The notes: a model not told the origin generated them from the sequence alone. DNA of 24,589 nt from Akkermansiaceae bacterium UBA5688 (GCA_002420315.1 DIHU01000179.1:1-24589); one strand, 5' to 3'; positions 8,385 to 16,047 are shown, counted from the first letter of the stretch. Made by a program: numbers and translations.

Positions 8385-9293
8385 ATGAAACGACTGATTT
8401 TAATTGTCGGAGTGCTCGCTATAGCTGCCTCGGCGCATGCTCAGACGTTAAATGGTGCCGAAACTACGGCAGAATTGCGTAATGTGTATAATAACTGGCG
8501 AGCCTCTATGGTGCGTAAAGATGCTGGGTTGTGGAAACGCTACACTTCGACGACGAAGCAGATTAAGGTACGAAACCGGATTTGGAGCGAACGGCGTCCG
8601 TTTCCTCAGACAGTCTTTGCCTCTCCGATTGCACCTCCGGATATTAAAAAGCTACAAGCGATGAGAGTGCGGGCGAAAGGTCGCACCGCCAAGTCCACTT
8701 ATTTTGGTAAGGTTGATTTTGGAATTGGTGGAGATCCAACTGACAATCTTTTTGTGATCTCGTATGTTCGCGAAGGAGATGGGTGGAAATACCATGGTGG
8801 CGAGTTCGTGAATTTGGGTGCGCTCCCGGTAGTTCGGCAACAACTTGCAGCGGGTAACAAGGAGTTCCTTGATGGGGAAGATTTCTTTCCAAGCGGAGTC
8901 CCAGAGGTTGCACCGTTTTCGATTCGAGGACCTGTTAAATATATCGCGAAGGCTTACGTCTTTTGTCCCGGCCGCGAAGTAAAACTTTTGATTAACAGGA
9001 AGTCGAGACACACTTTCCAAAACACCAAGAGGGCGGATGTGATTGTTGGTGGAGCGATTGATGGAATGAATGAGTTACAGTTCTCGATTAAAGATCTTCC
9101 GGGCGGAGATGCGCAGGCTCCCATCTCAATCCGTGTTTATCTAATGTCGGAAGTAAATGGTGTAAAACCACTGAAGCCTCTTGAATATCAAATTGATGAA
9201 GAGCAAGCTAAAGGGGAAGCAAAGCCGAAACCATCCGGCACTCTAAACTTTAATCTTGGCCCCGAAATGGTTAAGAAACTGAAAGGTCGCTAG
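8385..9293 (+). CDS. Secreted protein of unknown function (possible NTF2-like plus beta domain)
   Basis: A 302-residue protein starting at the ATG that directly precedes a clear signal peptide: MKR, a hydrophobic run, then ASAHA-Q with cleavage expected after residue 19. The reading frame is open further upstream, but that extension is not protein-like. Residues about 25-150 have the layout of a SnoaL/NTF2-like fold: an N-terminal helix pair with YNNWRASMVRKDAGLW, and a closing strand near GDGWKYHGGEFVNLG. Residues about 180-275 look like a beta-sandwich. The tail is Lys/Pro-rich. No catalytic motif is recognised. It ends 18 bp before cdaA and is probably co-transcribed with it, which makes it a candidate envelope protein linked to c-di-AMP signalling; that link is inference from spacing only. 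Confidence 0.7.
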   Translation: MKRLILIVGVLAIAASAHAQTLNGAETTAELRNVYNNWRASMVRKDAGLWKRYTSTTKQIKVRNRIWSERRPFPQTVFASPIAPPDIKKLQAMRVRAKGRTAKSTYFGKVDFGIGGDPTDNLFVISYVREGDGWKYHGGEFVNLGALPVVRQQLAAGNKEFLDGEDFFPSGVPEVAPFSIRGPVKYIAKAYVFCPGREVKLLINRKSRHTFQNTKRADVIVGGAIDGMNELQFSIKDLPGGDAQAPISIRVYLMSEVNGVKPLKPLEYQIDEEQAKGEAKPKPSGTLNFNLGPEMVKKLKGR

Positions 9294-9311
9294 GCTGAAA
9301 GAAAAATCGCT

Positions 9312-10157
9312 GTGGATTTGATAGAAATTATAAAGGAGAACTGGCGTGCTGGGGTTGAGGTCCTAGTGCTCTGGATTCTTATCTATCAAATATACCGTGT
9401 CTTCCGCGCTACTCGCGGCGCACGAATCCTAGTTGGGCTGACCGTGGTAATTATTTTGATGACGCTAGCTTCTCAGCTCCTTGATTTGAAGGTGATCGAA
9501 TGGATTATTAAGAGCGCTGCTGCTGTGTTGGCTTTTGCCCTTTTGATCATTTTTCAGCCCGAACTTAGAAACGGCCTCGCTAGATTGGGAAGCACGAATC
9601 TATTTTCGTTTTCGACGAGTCAGCAGAAGATCTTTCTAGATTCCCTCACCGAAGCTGTCATGAAGCTCTCTAAGAAACGTTTTGGAGCTCTATTTGCGAT
9701 CGAAAGAGGTATTGAACTCAGCGAATATGATAGAACGGGGGTTGAGATCGATAGTGCTTTCTCAGTGGAGTTAGTGGCTACTATTTTTCATCCTAAGACC
9801 GCACTGCACGATGGTGGAATGATTTTAAAGAAAGAGAGGATTGCTTCGGCAGCATGTATTTTTCCAGTGAGTCAAAAGCAGCTTTCCGATCGTTCATTAG
9901 GGCTTCGTCATCGTGCCGGATTTGGCATTACCGAAGAGACCGACGCAGTCGCGGTGATTGTAAGCGAAGAGACAGGCGCAATTTCGATTGTGGTGGAAGA
10001 AAAAATCCACCGGAACCTTTCCGAAGATGAATTCCGAGAAAAACTAGAAGAAATCTTTCTAATCCATGGAGAAGTACATAAAGAAATGGCTGCTGAGGAA
10101 TTGGACGGTGAAATTCGCCGCTCTAGCTCTGGCGATCGCGATCAGATATCTGATTGA
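9312..10157 (+). CDS. cdaA: Membrane diadenylate cyclase CdaA
   Basis: Makes cyclic di-AMP from two ATP; the messenger usually controls potassium/osmolyte balance and cell-wall homeostasis. Three N-terminal helices (about 14-31, 38-56, 66-82) anchor it in the inner membrane. The DAC domain follows: LHDGG (165-169), SLGLRHRAGFGI with the RHR motif (199-201) and VSEETGAIS (217-225). The usual DGA motif reads DGG here, a mild change in the ATP pocket. Length (281) is typical. GTG at 9312 is chosen because VDLIEIIKENW matches family N-termini. The 3' end overlaps a second ORF in another frame (10066-10221) that resembles the anchor of CdaR, the usual CdaA partner. Confidence 0.94.
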   Translation: MDLIEIIKENWRAGVEVLVLWILIYQIYRVFRATRGARILVGLTVVIILMTLASQLLDLKVIEWIIKSAAAVLAFALLIIFQPELRNGLARLGSTNLFSFSTSQQKIFLDSLTEAVMKLSKKRFGALFAIERGIELSEYDRTGVEIDSAFSVELVATIFHPKTALHDGGMILKKERIASAACIFPVSQKQLSDRSLGLRHRAGFGITEETDAVAVIVSEETGAISIVVEEKIHRNLSEDEFREKLEEIFLIHGEVHKEMAAEELDGEIRRSSSGDRDQISD

Positions 10158-10221
10158 TCTCCACCTCCAAAGTAACGTTGACACCTCTATTCAATCCAGC
10201 ACCGAGCAATCAGCCCGATGA
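10066..10221 (+). CDS. Small CdaR/YbbR-like membrane-anchor protein (51 aa)
   Basis: An ORF of 51 codons in a different frame from cdaA, starting 92 bp inside it and ending in an ATGA overlap with bioD (TGA 10219-10221, ATG 10218-10220). The peptide begins MEKYIKKWLLRNWTVKF and continues with one hydrophobic helix (AALALAIAIRYLI, about residues 18-30), then DLHLQ and a Ser/Thr/Gln-rich tail. The N-W-x-x-K-x-x-A-L-x-L-A layout is what CdaR (YbbR) proteins show in their single N-terminal anchor, and cdaR normally follows cdaA. No YbbR beta repeats follow: bioD begins at once. It could be a reduced cdaR, a remnant, or a genuine micro-partner of CdaA. The gene order and coupled stop/start support translation. 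No clear Shine-Dalgarno is seen. Confidence 0.65.
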   Translation: MEKYIKKWLLRNWTVKFAALALAIAIRYLIDLHLQSNVDTSIQSSTEQSAR

Positions 10222-10859
10222 AGCTGGATCGATGGAGTGGGTTACTTGTGACCGGAACTGACACGGGAATTGGTAAGACGTGGGTTTCGGCTCTTATCAT
10301 AGAAGAGTTACGAAAAAAAGGGGTGGAGGCAGTTGGCTTGAAGCCGGTCCTAAGTGGATCGCGTGAGGATGCTAAGCGACTTTGGGAAGCAAGTGGGGGC
10401 GCACTGGATCTCGATGCCATTAATCCTTGGTGGTATAAAACACCGGCAGCCCCTCTTGTGGCTTCTAGAATCGAAGGTTTGACCTTGGAAGTCGAGCCTA
10501 TGGTGGAATATGTTCATGAAGTAGAAAGTTCCCACGATTTCACTCTCGTCGAAGGGGTGGGGGGATGGGAGGTTCCGATGGGAGAAGGATTTTCTTTTCA
10601 GGATTATGCCAGGGCTTTGGGCTTTCCTGTTATGGTCGTGGCGGCTAACTGGCTTGGGACAATTAATCACACCCTTCTGACGGTAAAAGCGATTCAAGCT
10701 GCTGGCTTGGAATGCATTGGTGTTGTTTTGAATCACCTTGAAGCTGAGCGCGATGTCGCGGCAACAACAAATCGTATGATTCTCGAGGAGCTGTGTCCGG
10801 TTCCGATTATAGGAGAGGTTTTGGCTGATGCTGATTGGATTGACTGGACTGATTCCTAA
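10218..10859 (+). CDS. bioD: Dethiobiotin synthetase
   Basis: ATP-dependent carboxylation and ring closure of 7,8-diaminopelargonic acid to dethiobiotin, in the cytoplasm. The P-loop GTDTGIGKT (residues 13-21) is diagnostic, followed by LKPVLSG with the substrate-binding Lys/Ser, LVEGVGGWEVPM (the conserved EGAGG region, here EGVGG) and ANWLGTINHTLLT. Length of 213 residues is normal. Its ATG overlaps the stop of the small membrane-anchor ORF, so it sits at the end of a secreted protein-cdaA-anchor-bioD operon. No bioA, bioB or bioF is present in the window. A candidate terminator follows at 10936. Confidence 0.93.
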   Translation: MKLDRWSGLLVTGTDTGIGKTWVSALIIEELRKKGVEAVGLKPVLSGSREDAKRLWEASGGALDLDAINPWWYKTPAAPLVASRIEGLTLEVEPMVEYVHEVESSHDFTLVEGVGGWEVPMGEGFSFQDYARALGFPVMVVAANWLGTINHTLLTVKAIQAAGLECIGVVLNHLEAERDVAATTNRMILEELCPVPIIGEVLADADWIDWTDS

Positions 10860-10935
10860 GGTGAGGGAAATCAACATAAAGAAGACCTTTTTAACTACTG
10901 AGGAACGGGCTGACGTGAGTTGTTAGCAAAAATAG

Positions 10936-10971
10936 CTTCAAGGGTGCATAAATCGCCCTTCTGAAGATTTT
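10936..10971. terminator. Candidate terminator between convergent bioD and photolyase genes
   Basis: CTTCA-AGGGTG pairs with CGCCCT-TC-TGAAG (loop CATAAAT, two-base bulge), and TTTT begins two bases after the stem on the plus strand. It lies in the 143-bp gap between bioD and the convergent photolyase gene. The stem is good and the T-run short. On the minus strand the downstream run is weaker. Confidence 0.55.
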
Positions 10972-11002
10972 GGATCTCGGCAATCTCTAGAGAACTTTTC
11001 CT

Positions 11003-12490
11003 TTAACCAAAATGCTTTTGGATAAAATTTTTAGCATTTTTGCGATGAGACGTTCTTTTGTCATTAGGCATTTTGTCAAGAAGGCGCACCATCATAGATA
11101 GGCGATACTGAGAGGCAAAAAACTCGCGGTGGTCTTCGATGAAGGACCAGTAGAGACCATCCCATATCTCACACCAATCTCCCTTGGGAAAGTCAGACAT
11201 CTTTCGGATGTAGTTTGATCCGGAGATATAGGGTTTGGTTGAAAAGACACCGCCGTCTGCGAACTGTGACATCCCGTAAACATTTGGGACCATGACCCAA
11301 TCGTAGGCATCAATGAAGAGCTCCATGAACCATTTGTAAACAGCGTCCGGGTGGATCCGGCAGAGAAGCATAAAATTCCCAAGCACCATAAGCCGTTCAA
11401 TATGGTGGGTGTAGCCGTCCTCGAGTAGTGCCTGGATCGTGTGGTCAAAGGGTTCAATTCCGGTGGTGCCGTTGTAAAAGGCAGCTGGCATTTCTCGCTC
11501 AAACTTCCAGAAGTTTTCTTTCCGTTCCATGACACCGTGATGGAGGTAAATGATACGCATGAATTCCCGCCATCCGATAATTTGTCGGATGAATCCCTCA
11601 AGTGAATTTAAAGGAATCTTAGTGTTTTTTTCAGCAGCATCGAGGGCAGCATCGATGATTTCCTGAGGAGTTATAAGCCCTATGTTAAGGGGGGGCGTCA
11701 GCACCGAGTGGAACATGATACGGGCCCGGGTCGAGATTGCGTCCTCGTAGTCGCCGAAGAGCTCAAAGCGGCTCTCAAAAAATAAGGACATCGCTTGGAG
11801 CGCTTCTCGACGAGTAGAGGGGTAGTTAAAATGATCTCGTATTCCGGGGGCATCAGGAAATCGTTCCTTGATCCACTTTTGAGCGGAAGAGACCACCTGA
11901 TCTAGTGGGGCTGAGTAAGGTTCAGGAATGGGTTGTGTTTTAGGAAGTTTTTTGCGGTTCTCGTCATCAAAAGACCACTTGCCTCCAACGGGTGTTCCAT
12001 CCTTTTCTAGAAGTATATTCATGCGTTTTCGCTGGGCTTGGTAAAAGGTCTTCATGAAAGGCTTTTTCATACTGCCCATGACTTCTTCTATCCAATCATC
12101 GGGGCTGAGGAACATCGGAGAAGAGAGCTTTTTTAAGGTCAGGCCCCTTTTGCCAGCAAAGCGTTTAAGGCGCCGCTCAATTAGGAAGTCGACAGTATCG
12201 ACGTAAACAAGGGTTTTGATTCCCGGTGGCGTATGTTCCTCGAGAATAAGGTCGGTCCTGGATTTAACGTCAGGGAGTTCAAGGTAAGTCAGGTCCTCCT
12301 TGCCTTGGGCCCAGTGCTGCATGCTGGCACGATGGAGGATAAGTTTTTTAGCATGAAATTTGAGAGGTTGTTCCGAGTCTGTGCCAAAAAAAAGAGGATC
12401 TTCGATCAGTAAAATCGGTCGATCCTGTTCAAGAGCTGGATGGTTTTGAAAAAGTTGGTGGGGGAAAACAAGAGCGATTGATTGCGACAT
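11003..12490 (-). CDS. Photolyase-related protein (DPRP/FeS-BCP family), probably without intact FeS site
   Basis: A 495-residue flavoprotein of the deoxyribodipyrimidine photolyase-related family, whose studied members (Agrobacterium PhrB type) repair (6-4) photoproducts. The N-terminal alpha/beta domain starts ALVFPHQLF. The C-terminal helical FAD domain contains FNYPSTRREAL, GFIRQIIGWREFMR, PNVYGMSQFADGG and KPYISGSNYI. In PhrB-type enzymes a SDYCKGC-like motif plus a later ACPF Cys and one earlier Cys bind a 4Fe-4S cluster. Here the region reads MSDFPKGDWCEIWDGLYWSF (about 431-450): the first two cysteines are replaced and the spacer shortened. One Cys (about 440) and a Cys in NFMLLCRIHP remain. 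Repair activity is plausible; cluster binding looks doubtful. Alignment is from memory of the motif. Confidence 0.85.
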   Translation of the reverse strand: MSQSIALVFPHQLFQNHPALEQDRPILLIEDPLFFGTDSEQPLKFHAKKLILHRASMQHWAQGKEDLTYLELPDVKSRTDLILEEHTPPGIKTLVYVDTVDFLIERRLKRFAGKRGLTLKKLSSPMFLSPDDWIEEVMGSMKKPFMKTFYQAQRKRMNILLEKDGTPVGGKWSFDDENRKKLPKTQPIPEPYSAPLDQVVSSAQKWIKERFPDAPGIRDHFNYPSTRREALQAMSLFFESRFELFGDYEDAISTRARIMFHSVLTPPLNIGLITPQEIIDAALDAAEKNTKIPLNSLEGFIRQIIGWREFMRIIYLHHGVMERKENFWKFEREMPAAFYNGTTGIEPFDHTIQALLEDGYTHHIERLMVLGNFMLLCRIHPDAVYKWFMELFIDAYDWVMVPNVYGMSQFADGGVFSTKPYISGSNYIRKMSDFPKGDWCEIWDGLYWSFIEDHREFFASQYRLSMMVRLLDKMPNDKRTSHRKNAKNFIQKHFG

Positions 12491-12505
12491 GAGCGATCAT
12501 CGCTC
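12491..12505 (-). promoter_or_regulatory. Inverted repeat abutting the photolyase start codon
   Basis: On the coding strand GAGCGA-TGA-TCGCTC sits immediately before the ATG at 12490, a perfect 6-bp stem with a 3-base loop. In the mRNA it would fold against the initiation region; as DNA it could be an operator. There is no Shine-Dalgarno between it and the ATG. Confidence 0.4.
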
Positions 12506-12604
12506 AAGCGGAGTGATAAGCAACTGGCATCACGTAATCAATCAAGGGCATTTTGACATTCCCGATAGAATTCAGGATGAAGCTCATCTCCGTTAATTTT
12601 TCCT

Positions 12605-13405
12605 CTATGGAATACTCACAAGAGTTCGTTTGCGTTTGTTAAAATGGCAAAGCTGGGTAAAGCCGGCTTCTTTGAGTAGTCCAAGACCTTTGTCAAAATC
12701 ACGGGCTACTTCAGACGGGTGGTGAGCGTCCGAAGATAGGGTGATTGGAACCTGCGCCTTGGCAGCCAGTAAAAGAAATTCCTCTGAGGGGTATTGCTCA
12801 GCGCAAGGTTTGTGGAACCCGGCGGTATTAAGTTCAATGGTAATTTTTTTATCGGAAAGGGCGTCGATCACCGGGTCGTAAAACCGGCGGAGATCTCCAC
12901 TGGGCCGATAGGAGAACTTTTTAATTAGATCAGGGTGGCCGAGAAAATCGAAGAGTCCAGAGCGAGCCATTTTAGTGTATTCGTTCCAGTAGTCTGTCCA
13001 GACCTCATCGACATCGGTTTCGGCCCAACGCCCTAGCCATTTAGGATTATCAAAGTCCCACTTTCCCCCGAGGTAGTGGATGGAACCGATCAGGTAATCC
13101 CAATCGTAAAGTGAGGCTAGGTGTCCTATCCAGTCTCCACAATCGGGGAGCCAGTCACATTCGAGTCCGGCACGAACGGGGAGTGTCTCACCAGCGTGTT
13201 TTCGGGCCCGTGCGATCCAGTCGAAGTATTGGGGCAGGTCTTCCTCTAACATGCGCCACTCATCGAACGGCTCGGGAGTTTGCGGAGCATGGTCGGAAAT
13301 TCCGTATTCAGCGAGGTTTGCAGCGATCGCTTGGGCAATATAGTCTTCCGGATTGCCTTCCGCATGATGGCAAAGAGGAGTGTGGGTGTGGTAATCTGCG
13401 AGCAT
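12605..13405 (-). CDS. Histidinol-phosphatase, PHP family
   Basis: A 266-residue PHP-superfamily phosphoesterase of the HisJ/HisK type, expected to hydrolyse L-histidinol phosphate in histidine synthesis using a trinuclear metal site. Metal-binding motifs appear in order: DYHTHTPLCHHA (4-15), GISDHAP (35-41), GLECDW, GSIHYL, GHPDLIKKF, ELNTAG and SSDAHHP near residue 226. Length matches the family. The closest family name is HisJ (Bacillus-type HisK); I give no symbol because nomenclature varies. No other his gene lies in the window. It is divergent from pta (72-bp gap) and is 114 bp upstream of the photolyase gene on the same strand, so the two may or may not share a transcript. Confidence 0.88.
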   Translation of the reverse strand: MLADYHTHTPLCHHAEGNPEDYIAQAIAANLAEYGISDHAPQTPEPFDEWRMLEEDLPQYFDWIARARKHAGETLPVRAGLECDWLPDCGDWIGHLASLYDWDYLIGSIHYLGGKWDFDNPKWLGRWAETDVDEVWTDYWNEYTKMARSGLFDFLGHPDLIKKFSYRPSGDLRRFYDPVIDALSDKKITIELNTAGFHKPCAEQYPSEEFLLLAAKAQVPITLSSDAHHPSEVARDFDKGLGLLKEAGFTQLCHFNKRKRTLVSIP

Positions 13406-13476
13406 GGATGCTTTGGCGTTGTCGGTTGCGCTTTCTCTTACTAGGTTTCTTCCCCGGGCGCAAAGCCTCTCACGCC

Positions 13477-14526
13477 ATGTCTCATTTTTCCGAGCCCAAT
13501 TCGTTTACCAAACCTCTTTTTGACCAATTGAAACGGCATCCCAAGCGGATCGTTTTCCCGGAGGGTGAGGATGAAAGGGTGTTGCGTGTTGCTGCTCGCT
13601 TTGTGGAGTTGGGGCTGGGAGTGCCCATTTTGCTTGGTGATCGCGATAGAATTTCTGCATTGGGAAAGAATCTGGGTGTTTCTATGGACTTTGTTCGGGT
13701 AATTGATCCAACGAAATCATCAGACTTCCAACTTTTTAGCAGCCGACTTGAAAGAATCGAGCGGTATCGTGGAGTTGTTGGTGTTGATGCTGATGGAGTG
13801 GTTGCTAAGCCTCATTACTTTGCGGCCATGATGGTCCAGTATGGTCAAGCAGACGCTTGTCTTGGTGGAAATCTAACTGAGCCAGCCGGAGTTTTTCGAC
13901 CGCTCCTTCACTTGATAGCGCCTGACCCAAAGGTTTCCAAGGTTTTTGCGGTCACCGCAATGACTTCGGATAGCCTCGCAAATTTTGGGCGTGATGGTGT
14001 TTTGTTTCTTGCTGACACCGGTTTAATTCCGGATCCGGAAGTCGATGATCTTGCAAGTATTGCCGCAGAGACTGGAATGCTGGCATACCACCACATGGGT
14101 CGTAGGGTTCGGGTTGCCATGCTCAGCCACTCCAATCATGGAAGCTCGCGTAGTGGTTCAGCCCTTCGAATGGTCGCGGCTACCGCTGCTGCAAGAGAAA
14201 AGGTTTCGTTGGATGAATGTGTGATCGATGGCGAGATCCAGCTTGATGTTGCCCTTGATCCCGAAGTAGTTCCTCGTAAATTGCCCGCGATCTCGAAAAG
14301 TGAGCGCGCCGATGTTCTTGTGTTTCCTTCGCTTGATGCTGCGCACATCAGTTCGAAAATTCTACGTCACCTCGGCGGGGCCAAATGCTATGGGAAATTG
14401 ATCCGCGGTCTAACTCGTCCAGCGGCGCAAGTCCCGCGAACTGCGACCGAGGATATGATCTTGGGAACGGCTGCGGCAATCGGCGTTGAGGCAATTCAAT
14501 ACCGGCTCCTCCATCCGAAAGGGTAG
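13477..14526 (+). CDS. pta: Phosphate acetyltransferase
   Basis: Interconverts acetyl-CoA and acetyl phosphate in overflow and acetate metabolism. The 349-residue protein is the short, single-domain PTA_PTB form: KRIVFPEGEDERVLRVAA near residue 23, GVVAKPHYFAAMMVQYGQADACLGG, MTSDSLANFG and AMLSHSNHGSSRSG (about 212-225), and VLVFPSLDAAHISSKIL near residue 285. Such enzymes resemble the C-terminal catalytic part of the long E. coli Pta. ATG at 13477 is chosen since family homology begins a few residues later; the frame is open well upstream but there encodes the antisense of the phosphatase gene. No acetate kinase is adjacent. A related butyryltransferase activity cannot be excluded by sequence alone. 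Confidence 0.88.
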   Translation: MSHFSEPNSFTKPLFDQLKRHPKRIVFPEGEDERVLRVAARFVELGLGVPILLGDRDRISALGKNLGVSMDFVRVIDPTKSSDFQLFSSRLERIERYRGVVGVDADGVVAKPHYFAAMMVQYGQADACLGGNLTEPAGVFRPLLHLIAPDPKVSKVFAVTAMTSDSLANFGRDGVLFLADTGLIPDPEVDDLASIAAETGMLAYHHMGRRVRVAMLSHSNHGSSRSGSALRMVAATAAAREKVSLDECVIDGEIQLDVALDPEVVPRKLPAISKSERADVLVFPSLDAAHISSKILRHLGGAKCYGKLIRGLTRPAAQVPRTATEDMILGTAAAIGVEAIQYRLLHPKG

Positions 14527-14548
14527 GTTTTAGGAGGTCGCTTTTTTT
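14506..14548 (+). terminator. Candidate terminator at the pta 3' end
   Basis: CCTCC (14508-14512) can pair with GGAGG (14533-14537), enclosing a small ATCC-GAAA-GGGT hairpin, and a run of seven T follows at 14542-14548. The structure spans the pta stop codon and lies before the convergent HIT gene. The outer pairing has internal unpaired bases, so stability is moderate. Confidence 0.4.
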
Positions 14549-14627
14549 GTTGAGGGATCGATCACCTAAAATTGCGAATTACGCTAGATTGGCTGGAGAA
14601 TCAGTTTCACAAAATCTCTTAATGTCC

Positions 14628-14978
14628 TTAACCCGGGGGCCACTTGAGTTGGCGGCCAGCCAGGAGGTGCAGGTGAAGATGAGGCACGGCTTCTCCTCCA
14701 TTTGGTCCGTTATTTATGATAACCCGGAATCCGTCTTCGGAGTATCCTTCCTGACAGGCAATCTCACCAACCGTTAACATCAGATGGCCGAGGAGGTCGC
14801 GGTCATCAGGTTTCGCAAGGCCAATCCGGGCGATTGGCTTTTTGGGGATTAGAAGAAGGTGAACGGGGGCTTGTGGAGAAATGTCGTGAAAGCAAAGGCA
14901 GAGATCGTCTTCATACACAATTTCTGCAGGGATTTCCCGAGCAATGATTTTTTCAAAGAGAGTCGCTTCTTGGCTCAT
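14628..14978 (-). CDS. HIT-family nucleotide hydrolase (HinT-like)
   Basis: A 116-residue histidine-triad protein of the Hint branch, which cleaves phosphoramidates of purine nucleotides (AMP-lysine, acyl-AMP). The fold signature begins LFEKIIAREIPAEIVYEDD (8-26) and continues FHDISPQAPVHLLLIPKK. The catalytic triad block is HLHLHLLAGRQ (about 99-109), and the tail ends WPPG as in HinT relatives. Length is normal. Its ATG overlaps the preceding gene's TGA (ATGA), making it the last gene of an nrdR-unknown-hit operon. Physiological substrate is not deducible. Confidence 0.93.
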   Translation of the reverse strand: MSQEATLFEKIIAREIPAEIVYEDDLCLCFHDISPQAPVHLLLIPKKPIARIGLAKPDDRDLLGHLMLTVGEIACQEGYSEDGFRVIINNGPNGGEAVPHLHLHLLAGRQLKWPPG

Positions 14979-15541
14979 GAATCTAAGAAAAGATCGAGTT
15001 CCAGTTTAGGAGCGCTGTGATGGATTTGGTAGCCTTTCACAAATAAGGTGATTTGGATCCTGAGTTGGGCTCTTGAACTAACGCTGGCATCTGGGCCGAG
15101 AAGCAGGGTCACGCTCTCGTCGATATTACAAAGGCGGATGGACTCAGCACCGGCCTCTTGGAGAAGCCGGAGCTCTTTACCGAGCGAGTGAAAAAAATCA
15201 GATTCGGATCCTCGACCAGCTTTCCTCGCAGGTTCAATGAGTGAAACTGTGATTGGTGGGGCGAGGGCGGATAGGTGTTGTGCGATATCATCGCAGCCAA
15301 TCTTTCGCAACATGGCGCGCATTCGAGAGTAAAGATCTTCAATCGCGAAAACTCGAAGGGAGCAGCGCTTCTCAAGGTAGTGGAGGATCCCATCTCGAAT
15401 GTCGGCAATAAACGGGCAGTCTGTTCGATTTGAGGCTGCGGCAGCACGGCTCAATGCTTCTTCGATCCAATCCGTTTTATAGCCAACCACATGATGGTGA
15501 CCAATTTTCAAAGCTGGGAGATTTCCTGAGAGGCAGATCAT
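14975..15541 (-). CDS. Uncharacterised protein between nrdR and the HIT gene
   Basis: A 188-residue soluble protein without signal peptide or membrane segment. I do not recognise a family with confidence. Residues about 20-92 (WIEEALSRAAAASN, then IRDGILHYLEK and VFAIEDLYSRMRAMLRKIGC) have a helix pattern faintly like an ATP-cone, the nucleotide-binding module also found in NrdR. Residues about 95-188 look alpha/beta and end in a strand-rich segment with many hydrophobic/charged alternations. It starts 10 bp after nrdR and its stop overlaps the HIT start by 4 bp, so all three genes should be translated from one message. Position suggests a role near deoxyribonucleotide or nucleotide metabolism, but that is guilt by association. 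Confidence 0.7.
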   Translation of the reverse strand: MICLSGNLPALKIGHHHVVGYKTDWIEEALSRAAAASNRTDCPFIADIRDGILHYLEKRCSLRVFAIEDLYSRMRAMLRKIGCDDIAQHLSALAPPITVSLIEPARKAGRGSESDFFHSLGKELRLLQEAGAESIRLCNIDESVTLLLGPDASVSSRAQLRIQITLFVKGYQIHHSAPKLELDLFLDS

Positions 15542-15551
15542 GATTACTTAG

Positions 15552-16040
15552 TTATTTGAAAAGTTTACGTTGCATTGTGTCTTGGCGGGACCGGTTCTCG
15601 AGGGCCTGGATTTCGCGGATAAATTCACTCACATTGTCAAATTGTCGGTAAACCGACACGTAGCGGACGTAGGCCACTGGATCGATGTTGTGGAGTTTGT
15701 CCATGACCTTCGCCCCGATACTAGCGGACGGAACCTCGTTGTGATGATCTCTGTGAAGCTCGCTGAGAATTTCATCGACTGATCGACCGATCACATCCAT
15801 CGAGACCTTACGCTTTTCGCAGGCTTTGACGAGCCCACGGAAAAGTTTCTCCCGGTTGATCGCCTCGCGGGTCCCGTCCCGCTTAATGACCCGAAGTTCG
15901 GTGCGCTCGACCTGCTCGTATGTTGTGAAGCGGGATCCGCAATTCAGGCATTCACGTCGACGCCGGATCGAGGTTCCGTCCTTTGAGGAACGGGAATCGA
16001 TGACTTTGTCCTGATGATGTCCGCACTGAATACAACGCAT
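15552..16040 (-). CDS. nrdR: Transcriptional repressor NrdR
   Basis: Represses ribonucleotide reductase genes according to ATP/dATP status. The N-terminal zinc ribbon is complete: C3-x2-C6 (MRCIQCGHHQ) and C31-x2-C34 (ECLNCGSRFTTYE), with the RSSKDGTSIRRRRE basic stretch between them. The ATP-cone spans about 49-140 (VIKRDGTREAINREKLFRGL ... DPVAYVRYVSVYRQF). The 162-residue length is standard. A 7-bp inverted repeat lies seven bases before its ATG. No ribonucleotide reductase gene or recognisable NrdR box is seen in the window. It leads an operon with an unknown gene and a HIT gene. Confidence 0.96.
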   Translation of the reverse strand: MRCIQCGHHQDKVIDSRSSKDGTSIRRRRECLNCGSRFTTYEQVERTELRVIKRDGTREAINREKLFRGLVKACEKRKVSMDVIGRSVDEILSELHRDHHNEVPSASIGAKVMDKLHNIDPVAYVRYVSVYRQFDNVSEFIREIQALENRSRQDTMQRKLFK

Positions 16041-16047
16041 ACCTAAT

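Noticed and set aside
13111..13476. In-frame upstream extension of pta
   Set aside because: It is the antisense of the PHP phosphatase gene, and Pta homology begins only after the ATG at 13477.
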